From: Planctomycetaceae bacterium
GTDB lineage: Bacteria; Planctomycetota; Planctomycetia; Pirellulales; Pirellulaceae
Length of the DNA stretch: 9,222 nt
Assembly (NCBI GenBank): GCA_007133715.1
Contig: SLMF01000430.1
Coordinates: forward strand, 1-9,222
Reading direction: 5' to 3'
This document shows, one piece after another, positions 1-5,483 of the stretch. The notes under the pieces were generated by a model. That model saw nothing but the letters and a program-made list of their open reading frames with translations, searched no databases and had not been told where the DNA came from. The position numbers and the translations under genes are program-made. The first letter of the stretch is position 1. Every line of letters starts with the position of its first letter.

Positions 1-13
1 GAAACCGCCGACC

Positions 14-42
14 GAAGGTCTCCCCCGGTATGGGAGACCTTC
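14..42. repeat. Perfect 11-bp inverted repeat (hairpin), possible terminator
   Basis: The arms GAAGGTCTCCC (14-24) and GGGAGACCTTC (32-42) are perfectly complementary around a 7-nt loop. The hairpin lies about 67 bases beyond the stop of the minus-strand oxidoreductase gene, so it could end that transcript. There is no real T tract on either strand (only TTT, ten bases past the stem on the minus strand), so it is not a textbook intrinsic terminator. It could equally stabilise a 3' end or belong to a gene left of the window. Confidence 0.6.
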
Positions 43-45
43 ACC

Positions 46-90
46 ACCCGACCACTCGCCACCCGACCACTCACCACCCGACCACTCACC
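46..90. repeat. Three tandem copies of a 15-bp GC-rich repeat
   Basis: The unit ACCCGACCACTC[G/A]CC occurs three times head to tail (46-60, 61-75, 76-90), and a partial match (TCACC) precedes the first copy. The only difference between copies is one G/A position. The array sits between the hairpin at 14-42 and the stop codon at 109-111. The size is not a coding-like tandem of conserved residues and no gene crosses it. The role is unknown; slippage-generated intergenic microsatellite is the simplest reading. Confidence 0.85.
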
Positions 91-108
91 ATTCACGAGC
101 GGGGATGA

Positions 109-1113
109 TCAGGCGGCTGGGATTTGGGCGATTTTCAGGGCCACTTCCATCGCCTTGCGACCGTCGTCGGGCGTGATTGACGGGGTCCGACCTTCGAGCA
201 GACACTGCGTGAAGTACTCGTTCTGCTGGTAATGCCCCCACTGCCGCGCGCCCGGTTCTTTCAGATACCATTCGGCCACCCGCGGTTGATCGCCATAGAC
301 GGTCAGCGTCTCGTTGTCCTTGGCCATGAGCACCTGGCCCGAGCTGCCGATGATTTCGAGGGAAGATGCGGAGGCGGCGGGTGCGACGGTGCCGCTGTAT
401 TGCAGCGAGCCGACCGCGCCGGTCGACAGCTTCATCGTCACACTGCCGTCGTAGCCCAGCGTGCCGCCGTACTGATCGAGCACCGTGTACTTGGCCGCCC
501 CTTGGACTTCTTCGATCTCCGCGTCCAGCAGCCAGCGGAACATATCGATCGACCAGACGGACAGGGTAAAGAGGGGTCCGCCGCTAGTTTGGAGATTCCA
601 CATCCAGGAGCCGCTGGGCCATTGCATGGCCAGGTCGGAGGCCGAGATGAATTCGCGGTAGATGAGGGCGGTGGGCGAGCCGAAAGCCGGCTCGGCCATC
701 TGCTGTTTGGCTCGCACGTAATTCGGGGTGAAGCGGAAGGTCAGGCTGGGCATCACGAGCACGCCCTGTTTTTGGGCCGCGTCGATGATCTGGTCGGCTT
801 CTTCCAAGGAAGCGGCCAGCGGCATTTCGCACAGCACATGCTTGCCCGCTTCGATCGCGGCCAGCGCGACGGGGCCGTGCAAGGGGGTCGGCAGGGAGAC
901 GACCACCAAGTTCACTGCCGGATCCTGGACCAATTCGGCGTAATCCGCATAGGCCGATTTCGGCTGGTACTTGGTGGCCGCCTTGGTGCGACGCGGTTCG
1001 TCAGGATCCGCGATCGCCACCAAATCCGAGCCCTCGATTTTCCGGAACGAGGACACGTGGGCCCCCAGTCCGACGAAACCACAGCCAACCACACCGACGC
1101 CGATACGTTTCAT
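109..1113 (-). CDS. Gfo/Idh/MocA-like protein, apparently lacking the catalytic residues (334 aa)
   Basis: Cytoplasmic protein with the two-domain Gfo/Idh/MocA fold. An N-terminal NAD(P)-binding Rossmann domain begins with GVGVVGCGFVG (residues 5-15), followed by the acidic strand end IADPDEP (34-40) and the SLPTPLHG strand (73-80). The C-terminal alpha/beta domain runs from about 125 to 330. The start ATG has a good Shine-Dalgarno (AGGAAG on the minus strand, plus-strand 1118-1123), and there is no signal peptide. In characterised members such as inositol dehydrogenase, catalysis uses the Lys of an EKP motif and an Asp-x3-His pair. Here the first is EMP (Met97) and the second aligns to Thr183 and Trp187 in GGPLFTLSVWSID. 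It may therefore be a non-redox or sensory relative, or use another mechanism. The family call is firm; the substrate is unknown. It lies 189 bp downstream of the corrinoid protein gene on the same strand. Confidence 0.9.
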   Translation of the reverse strand: MKRIGVGVVGCGFVGLGAHVSSFRKIEGSDLVAIADPDEPRRTKAATKYQPKSAYADYAELVQDPAVNLVVVSLPTPLHGPVALAAIEAGKHVLCEMPLAASLEEADQIIDAAQKQGVLVMPSLTFRFTPNYVRAKQQMAEPAFGSPTALIYREFISASDLAMQWPSGSWMWNLQTSGGPLFTLSVWSIDMFRWLLDAEIEEVQGAAKYTVLDQYGGTLGYDGSVTMKLSTGAVGSLQYSGTVAPAASASSLEIIGSSGQVLMAKDNETLTVYGDQPRVAEWYLKEPGARQWGHYQQNEYFTQCLLEGRTPSITPDDGRKAMEVALKIAQIPAA

Positions 1114-1117
1114 TTTA

Positions 1118-1169
1118 CTTCCTCACCAAACGTAGGGTTATTTTTGAACACAATGCCCTGCGAAGTCAA
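1118..1169 (-). promoter_or_regulatory. Candidate promoter and Shine-Dalgarno of the left Gfo/Idh-like gene
   Basis: On the minus strand TTGACT (plus 1164-1169) lies 18 bp before AAAAAT (plus 1140-1145), giving a start point about 20 nt before the ATG at 1113. The Shine-Dalgarno AGGAAG (plus 1118-1123) follows. An additional -10-like TATAAC sits at plus 1210-1215 without a good -35. If real, the gene can be transcribed independently of the corrinoid gene upstream. The matches are partial, so this is tentative. Confidence 0.3.
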
Positions 1170-1302
1170 ACGAGTCGGCGTTCCCGGCGGGATGGCCGAA
1201 TCGGAAATTGTTATACAACTCGAGTGGCGCAAATCCGCATGGAAGAAACCGGTGGCTGGCGCCCTTGCGCTCCGTGCTTTCTGTGCCGATTGTGAGGGCC
1301 TT

Positions 1303-1938
1303 TCAGGCGGCCTGGGTCAGCAGTTCACGGGCGACTTCCACCGCGCTGGCCGCATCGGGTGCGTAGCCGTCGGCGCCCACCTGATCGGCGTATTCCTGGG
1401 TGACCGGTGCCCCGCCAATGATGATCTTGGCCACACTCAAATCGGCCGCTTTCAGCGCGTCCACCGTGGTCTTGATGGCTGGCATCGTGGTGGTCAGGAG
1501 AGCGGAGAGGCCGATCAAGCGGGGTTGATGTTCTTTGACCGCCGCGACGAACTTATCGGCCGACACATTGGTACCCAAGTCGATCACATCGAAATTGGCG
1601 CCTTTCCACATCATGGCCACGAGATTTTTGCCGATATCGTGCAAATCCCCGGCGACCGTGCCGATCACGACTTTGGCCACCGGCTTGATCCCGGCCTCGA
1701 CCAAGAGGGGTTCGAGGGCTCCCATAGCCTCTTTCATTGCCCGGGCGGCGATCAGCATTTCGGGGACAAAGATTTCATTTCGCTGGAAACGTCCGCCCAC
1801 CACGTCCATGGCCGCGACCATCACGTCCAGGATTTCCTGCGGGGCGACTTTGCCGTCAATGGCCTCCTGCGTCAACTGAATCGCCTCGTCACGCCTGCCC
1901 GCTTTGATCGCTTCGCCAAGTTGTTCGAGATCCGCCAT
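1303..1938 (-). CDS. Corrinoid (cobalamin-binding) protein of a B12-dependent methyltransferase system (211 aa)
   Basis: Methyl carrier of the MtaC/MtbC/MetH-module type: it binds cobalamin and shuttles a methyl group between a substrate methyltransferase and an acceptor methyltransferase in the cytoplasm. Residues about 3-80 form the helical cap domain (FVPEMLIAARAMKEAM at 57-72). Residues about 88-210 form the Rossmann-like B12-binding domain, with the signature DLHDIGKN at 98-105 (Asp98, the lower cobalt ligand His100, Gly103), the GLSALLTTTMP loop (143-153) and the nucleotide-tail pocket GGAPV (175-179). The length is normal for a stand-alone corrinoid protein. The start ATG at 1938 is preceded by AAGGTGG (plus 1946-1952) at a 7-nt distance. 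It is divergent from the RACo-type activator at 2136, which strongly supports a working corrinoid system. The methylated substrate cannot be told from this gene; no partner methyltransferase lies in the window. Confidence 0.95.
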   Translation of the reverse strand: MADLEQLGEAIKAGRRDEAIQLTQEAIDGKVAPQEILDVMVAAMDVVGGRFQRNEIFVPEMLIAARAMKEAMGALEPLLVEAGIKPVAKVVIGTVAGDLHDIGKNLVAMMWKGANFDVIDLGTNVSADKFVAAVKEHQPRLIGLSALLTTTMPAIKTTVDALKAADLSVAKIIIGGAPVTQEYADQVGADGYAPDAASAVEVARELLTQAA

Positions 1939-1993
1939 CGATCAACCACCTTCTGCCAAGAGGATTGTGACAAATTTGCTCCGCGAGGGAGTG

Positions 1994-2041
1994 GCCAAAC
2001 GCGTCGCGACCACCCGGTTGGGGCGTCGGGATGCGTTTGGC
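1994..2041. repeat. 48-bp imperfect inverted repeat between the divergent corrinoid and RACo genes
   Basis: Perfect 9-bp outer arms GCCAAACGC (1994-2002) and GCGTTTGGC (2033-2041) are continued inward by further complementary blocks (2004-2005/2030-2031, 2007-2010/2025-2028, 2013-2015/2020-2022). That gives 18 Watson-Crick pairs out of 24, plus two G-T pairs. The centre falls midway in the shared promoter region, and the right arm covers the place where the -35 of the RACo promoter should be. It may be an operator for a dimeric regulator controlling both genes, or an RNA hairpin in the leader of the corrinoid gene. Confidence 0.65.
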
Positions 2042-2053
2042 AACACCGCAGTC

Positions 2054-2059
2054 TACAAT
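2054..2059 (+). promoter_or_regulatory. Candidate -10 box for the RACo-type gene
   Basis: TACAAT matches five of six bases of the sigma70 -10 consensus and would start a transcript about 70 nt before the ATG at 2136. No recognisable -35 exists at the right distance; that place is taken by the right arm of the inverted repeat. This would suit an activator-dependent or repressible promoter. It is a short motif, so chance is possible. Confidence 0.4.
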
Positions 2060-2135
2060 ATGAGCGGTCATCAAGCAACGACACGCCGCCGTGGAAACCA
2101 CCCGCAACCTCACGCTTGTGCAAGGATAACCTGGA

Positions 2136-4073
2136 ATGGGGGATTCGTTTCGTCTGGTTGTCAAGGCACCTCACGAAGTTCGGGAGATTGATGCCGTTTG
2201 GCGGGCGGGGGTGGCGTTGAGCGACGTATTGCGTCAAGCCGAAATGCCGCTGAACACCCGCTGTGGTCAACGGGGGCTGTGCGACGGCTGTCTGATCCGG
2301 ATATTGGAGGGCCAGGTAGTCGATCTGTCGGGCGTGCCGCTGGCGACCGATTCGGGCGCCCCGATCCGTGCGTGCCGATGTCAGGTTCCGCCTGCAGGCG
2401 TGGTATCGCTGCAGATACCCGCTCGATCACTCTTAGCCCACGCCCCCCAGATTGTCAGTTCGTTTCGGGTGGGCGTTTCGCAGGCTCATCATCCGTTGTG
2501 GCAGAGTTGGGAGTTGCCGGCGGAGGCTTGGCGTACCGAGTCGAGTCTGCTGGGCGCCGTGGGCACGGCCATCGCATGGCGAGCGGACCGCGATCCGCCG
2601 TTGAGCAGCGAGGGGGGTGTGTGCCAAGGGGACCGGCCACGCGAGGGTTCGGGGCGCGTGGTTTTGGAGCATCGGGGCGATCACTGGTCGGTCCGCCCGG
2701 CGCCTCGCGACTTGGCGATCCGGCCGCTGGGTCTGGCGGTCGACGTGGGGACGACCACAGTGGTGGTTCTGCTGGTTGATCTGGCGGACGGACAGGTGCT
2801 GCAAACCGCGTCGGCGTTGAATGCCCAGACGCGTTTGGGCGACAACGTGGTCACCCGCATCCAGCTATGTCTGCAGGACACGCAGCTGGTGGCTCGGTTG
2901 CAGCAGCAGTTGGTCCGTCGCACGTTGCGGCCGCTGTTGGAACAGGTATTGCGAGCGGCGGGGGCGGTGGAGGATCAAGTTGTGTGCGTAACGGCGGCGG
3001 GGAACACCACCATGCTGCATCTGTTGGCGGGCGAGGACCCGGGGCCGTTGGGCATCGCTCCGTTCATGCCGGCCTTTCTGGAGCATCGCGTCATAGACGG
3101 CGGGGAGCTGCTGGCCGGTCGCGGGCGGGCGGGGCTGGTTCCGAGCCGAGCGTCAGCGACGCGTGGGCCGGGCGGGGAGGAGCCGGGAGCTGAGGAGCCG
3201 TCAGCCGCGTTGCAGCGGTCGCCCGCGGTTCATCTCTTGCCAGGAGCGGCGGCCTATGTAGGTGCAGACGTTGTGGCCGGAATAGTGGCTGCAGGGATGA
3301 TTTACCGCGATCAGCCTTGTTTGCTGGTCGATATCGGCACCAACGGCGAGCTGGTTCTTCAGCACGGGGGGCGGATGTGGGGGTGTGCCACGGCCGCGGG
3401 ACCTGCTTTCGAGGGGTTTGGTTTGCGGAATGGCGTGCGGGCCGCCGCGGGGGCTATCAGCCACATCGGGCTGAATCCGAACGGATACGAACCGGACCTG
3501 GAGATCATCGGCAAACGTTCTCCGATCGGAATATGTGGAACGGCCTATGTCGATTTTTTAGCCGCCGGTTGTCGCAGCGGATTGCTGGGCCCCCACGGCC
3601 GGTTTCTGCCTCAAGACGGCCAAGTTCCGCGTCTGGTCACCCGCTCGAAAACTCGCGGCTTCGATTTGGCCCCCACCGAGGACGGTCAGATGCTGCAGAT
3701 CACGGAAGCCGATGTGGCCAGTTTGCTGCAAGCCAAGGCGGCGATTGCCGCCGGTATCGCTTGTCTGATGCGGCGAGCCGGGTTGGCGCCGCCCGACATC
3801 CCGACGGTCCTGGTGGCGGGCGGGTTCGGCTTTCACATGAAGCCGGCGAGCGTGGTCGGTTGCGGTTTGCTGCCGGGGTTTCGGGTCGAGCAGATCGATT
3901 TGGTCGGCAACACCTCGTTGGCCGGTGCCTATTTGGCGCTGATCGACAGCGGCGCCCTGCGCGAGATGAAGCGGATTGGGGAGAATCTGGAGATCATCGA
4001 GTTGAATCAGGAGCCGGATTTCGAGACGCAGTACATCGATCATTTGGCCCTGCCCGCCTCCGAACCCTTCTAG
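2136..4073 (+). CDS. RACo-type ferredoxin/ASKHA ATPase, reductive activator of corrinoid proteins (645 aa)
   Basis: Reactivates corrinoid proteins whose cobalt has been accidentally oxidised from Co(I) to Co(II), coupling ATP hydrolysis to an uphill electron transfer in the cytoplasm. Residues about 5-95 form a 2Fe-2S ferredoxin domain with Cys43, Cys49, Cys52 (C-x5-C-x2-C) and Cys80 as likely ligands. A linker of about 100-195 follows, then a RACo middle domain starting with the phosphate motif DVGTTT (203-208), and the C-terminal ASKHA domain (DUF4445) with DIGTNGE (399-405), ATAAGPAFEG (418-427), GICGTAYVDF (465-474), the adenosine motif AGGFGFH (561-567) and GNTSLAGAYLA (591-601). The order and length fit the family. 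The start ATG has AAGGA nine bases upstream (2122-2126). The gene is divergent from the corrinoid protein, its expected client. A low-complexity insert at residues about 336-362 (GEEPGAEEPSA) interrupts the C-terminal part just before the ASKHA domain. Confidence 0.95.
   Translation: MGDSFRLVVKAPHEVREIDAVWRAGVALSDVLRQAEMPLNTRCGQRGLCDGCLIRILEGQVVDLSGVPLATDSGAPIRACRCQVPPAGVVSLQIPARSLLAHAPQIVSSFRVGVSQAHHPLWQSWELPAEAWRTESSLLGAVGTAIAWRADRDPPLSSEGGVCQGDRPREGSGRVVLEHRGDHWSVRPAPRDLAIRPLGLAVDVGTTTVVVLLVDLADGQVLQTASALNAQTRLGDNVVTRIQLCLQDTQLVARLQQQLVRRTLRPLLEQVLRAAGAVEDQVVCVTAAGNTTMLHLLAGEDPGPLGIAPFMPAFLEHRVIDGGELLAGRGRAGLVPSRASATRGPGGEEPGAEEPSAALQRSPAVHLLPGAAAYVGADVVAGIVAAGMIYRDQPCLLVDIGTNGELVLQHGGRMWGCATAAGPAFEGFGLRNGVRAAAGAISHIGLNPNGYEPDLEIIGKRSPIGICGTAYVDFLAAGCRSGLLGPHGRFLPQDGQVPRLVTRSKTRGFDLAPTEDGQMLQITEADVASLLQAKAAIAAGIACLMRRAGLAPPDIPTVLVAGGFGFHMKPASVVGCGLLPGFRVEQIDLVGNTSLAGAYLALIDSGALREMKRIGENLEIIELNQEPDFETQYIDHLALPASEPF
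3141..3215. repeat. GC-rich hairpin/low-complexity insert inside the RACo-type gene
   Basis: This stretch encodes residues about 336-362, which are rich in Gly, Glu, Pro, Ala and Ser and match no conserved part of the family. At the DNA level it contains the hairpin GCGTC-AGC-GACGC (3150-3162), followed by repeated GGAGGAGCCGGGAGC/GAGGAGCC-like strings. It looks like a small dispersed GC-rich repeat that entered in frame and lies in a surface loop. The insertion reading is an inference; the hairpin and the composition are visible. Confidence 0.45.
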
Positions 4074-4442
4074 AGCTTACAATTAAAGGTCCCCACGCCG
4101 TCGCCCGATGCATTGGTGGGAGCTTTCCCGTTGCGTGTGTTGACAGATTGCCCGATCGTCATATATTAACTGTATTAACTCGAAGTGCGCAACCGGCAAA
4201 AGCGAGTCGCGCGACACGATTTCGGCAATTTGGGTACGGCTATCGCGTCAAAGGGGGGTTGGTTCTCATGGCTGTACTAGGTTAGTGCGCCATAAAAGGG
4301 GGGCATTGGAGGCCGCTTCTCAGCCGCTGGCAGCAGATGTCATGTTGCCAGTCGTGCCGCATGGTATGCGGGCTGCAAGTAGAACCTGGAGTGAGCGACG
4401 GAGCGCCCTTTGGATGCGGTTTTCTTTTGGGAGGGTTCGACG
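4074..4442 (+). other. 369-bp non-coding stretch: promoter plus long 5' leader of the repeat protein
   Basis: No supported gene lies here. It holds a near-consensus promoter (4140-4167), two small hairpins near the 3' end, and the Shine-Dalgarno GGAGGG (4430-4435). The hairpins are CTGGCA/TGCCAG at 4327-4332/4346-4351 and CCGCAT-GGT-ATGCGG at 4357-4371. A start at the promoter would give a leader of about 270 nt. A five-codon frame ATG...TAG at 4268-4285 follows a G-rich run but is too short to call. No T-tract terminator for the RACo gene was seen. Confidence 0.6.
4140..4167 (+). promoter_or_regulatory. Near-consensus sigma70 promoter upstream of the repeat protein
   Basis: TTGACA (4140-4145, six of six) is followed after 16 bp by TATATT (4162-4167, five of six). 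This is the best promoter match in the window, in a locally AT-rich patch within GC-rich DNA. It points towards the secreted repeat protein at 4443, and the predicted start point is near 4174. Such a housekeeping-type promoter suggests strong constitutive transcription of that gene. Confidence 0.65.
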
Positions 4443-5147
4443 ATGAAGCGAAGAATGATTTTTGGCTGGTCCGCAGTGGCCGCGATGGCGATCAGCGCCG
4501 TGCTGGTCAGCTCGCGGACCGCGGAGGCGGGTCATGGCTATGCGGTGACGACCGGCGCGCCGATCACCACCAGCGCCCCAATCACCACCAGCGCCCCGGT
4601 GACGACCAGTGCCCGCGTCGTCCGCCGGGTACCAGTGACCACCAGCGCGCCGATCACGACCAGTGCTCCGGTGACCACCAGTGCGCCGGTGACCACCAGT
4701 GCCCCGATCACGACCAGTGCCCCGCGACGGGTCGTGCGGCATCGCGTGGCCGTGACCACCAGTGCCCCGGTGACCACCAGCGCCCCGATTACCACCAGCG
4801 CCCCAGTCCGGGTCTATCGTCCGGTGACGACCAGTGCTCCGGTGACGACCAGCGCTCCGGTCCGCGTCTATCGTCCGGTGACGACCAGTGCTCCGGTGAC
4901 GACCAGCGCGCCGGTGACCACGAGTGCTCCGGTGACGACCAGTGCTCCGCGGATTCGCTACCGCTGCCCCACGCTGCATCGTCCGGTGACGACCAGTGCT
5001 CCGGTGCACGTGTACTATCACGCCCCGGTGACGACCAGCGCGCCGATCTACTATCATTCGGGGGTGGTACAGAAGGACGAGGCGGTTTATGCGGACGAGG
5101 AGGTTGCGGCTCCTCCGGCCGATACGGAAGCGGACGACGAGAGTTGA
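4443..5147 (+). CDS. Secreted low-complexity protein with [V/I]TTSAP hexapeptide repeats (234 aa)
   Basis: I do not recognise a named family. Residues 1-29 are a Sec signal peptide: a basic start MKRR, a hydrophobic core IFGWSAVAAMAISAVLV, and a likely cut after AEA before GHG. Residues 35-201 are eighteen exact [V/I]TTSAP hexapeptides and two degenerate ones (VTTGAP, VTTSAR). They are broken by short basic/aromatic spacers such as RRVVRHR, VRVYRP (twice), RIRYRCPTLHRP and VHVYYHAP. One Cys (175) is present. Residues 211-234 are an acidic tail (DEAVYADEE, DTEADDES). There is no membrane anchor, LPxTG or PEP-CTERM end. Thr/Ser/Pro richness would suit an extended, possibly O-glycosylated cell-surface or envelope protein; this is an inference. 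The ATG at 4443 was chosen because GGAGGG (4430-4435) lies 7 nt upstream and the signal peptide begins there; an in-frame TTG at 4410 is less likely. It stands alone between its own promoter and a strong terminator. Confidence 0.85.
   Translation: MKRRMIFGWSAVAAMAISAVLVSSRTAEAGHGYAVTTGAPITTSAPITTSAPVTTSARVVRRVPVTTSAPITTSAPVTTSAPVTTSAPITTSAPRRVVRHRVAVTTSAPVTTSAPITTSAPVRVYRPVTTSAPVTTSAPVRVYRPVTTSAPVTTSAPVTTSAPVTTSAPRIRYRCPTLHRPVTTSAPVHVYYHAPVTTSAPIYYHSGVVQKDEAVYADEEVAAPPADTEADDES
4545..5045 (+). repeat. 18-bp coding minisatellite with a 54-bp tandem duplication
   Basis: The unit is GTGAC[C/G]ACCAG[T/C]GC[N]CC[N], in frame and encoding [V/I]TTSAP about 20 times. Within it, 4806-4859 and 4860-4913 are a 54-bp higher-order duplication (VRVYRP plus two hexapeptides) differing at only two third-codon positions, so that duplication is recent. 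The other copies mostly vary at silent positions, and V/I alternates through GTG/ATC/ATT. Copy number probably varies between strains through slippage or recombination. Confidence 0.9.
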
Positions 5148-5182
5148 GTTTCGTGACCACCCGCTCATCGAAGCATCCCGCG

Positions 5183-5210
5183 CGGGCCTCTTTGCGAGGC
5201 CCGTTTTTTT
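5183..5210 (+). terminator. Strong intrinsic terminator after the repeat protein gene
   Basis: A perfect 8-bp GC-rich stem CGGGCCTC (5183-5190) / GAGGCCCG (5196-5203) with the 5-nt loop TTTGC is followed directly by seven T (5204-5210). It lies 35 bp after the stop codon and insulates the downstream oxidoreductase gene from the strong upstream promoter. Confidence 0.95.
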
Positions 5211-5363
5211 GCGCTCGGTCAGAATAAGGGCCGGGGCTTTGAAATGGTTCTTTTGTGCCCGGGGGGCAAGCCGGATCGAGTACGTGCACGAACCCGCGGT
5301 CAGCCCCCCGGAAAGTGCCGCTGGCGACAATCCCCTTCGGTACCACCCGACTCGTGTGCGGGA

Positions 5364-5392
5364 TTGCAGGTGCGGCGGTCCGGCTTCATACT
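5364..5392 (+). promoter_or_regulatory. Candidate promoter for the Tat oxidoreductase gene
   Basis: TTGCAG (5364-5369) and CATACT (5387-5392) are separated by exactly 17 bp, with three and four of six consensus matches. It would give a leader of about 85 nt. The gene needs its own promoter because a strong terminator precedes it. The match is moderate. Confidence 0.4.
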
Positions 5393-5483
5393 AGAGCCCA
5401 GCTGAATTATGTGGCTGTCCAAGCCTCCTACTGCGGGGGGGTTCGGCAAGGAAGTTTTCGTTGTTTTTACAGAAAGGTCTGGA

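Larger units (their letters stand above)
5148..5483 (+). other. 336-bp non-coding stretch between the repeat protein and the Tat oxidoreductase
   Basis: It holds the strong terminator at 5183-5210, a moderate promoter candidate at 5364-5392, and the Shine-Dalgarno AAAGG (5473-5477) of the next gene. Nothing gene-like was seen between them. Confidence 0.6.

Noticed and set aside
1291..1316. Terminator at the end of the corrinoid gene
   Set aside because: Only a 4-5 bp GGCC-type pairing across the stop codon and no T tract on the minus strand.
1939..2135. Cobalamin riboswitch before the corrinoid or RACo gene
   Set aside because: A GCCACT-like string is present on the minus strand, but the conserved B12-box and core strings were not found in order. 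The hairpin seen does not match that fold.
232..2220. Long plus-strand open frame (662 aa) across the Gfo/Idh-like and corrinoid genes
   Set aside because: It is the antisense of two clear conserved genes, has shadow-type composition (His/Gly/Arg rich) and no recognisable domain. GC-rich DNA keeps such frames open by chance.
4268..4285. Five-codon leader peptide (ATG...TAG) in the repeat-protein leader
   Set aside because: A G-rich run precedes it, but such short frames occur often by chance and it has no codon pattern suggesting attenuation.
4545..5045. CRISPR-like regular repeat array
   Set aside because: The 18-bp units are head to tail without unique spacers of constant size, and they keep one open reading frame encoding [V/I]TTSAP.
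4337..5227. Plus-strand frame rich in DDQCSGDDQ-like repeats
   Set aside because: Another reading frame of the same minisatellite. It lacks a signal peptide and runs through the intrinsic terminator.
4320..5330. Minus-strand frame with Gly-His-Arg repeats opposite the TTSAP gene
   Set aside because: The repeat pattern is only the complement of the 18-bp coding repeat. The sense frame has a signal peptide, Shine-Dalgarno, promoter and terminator.
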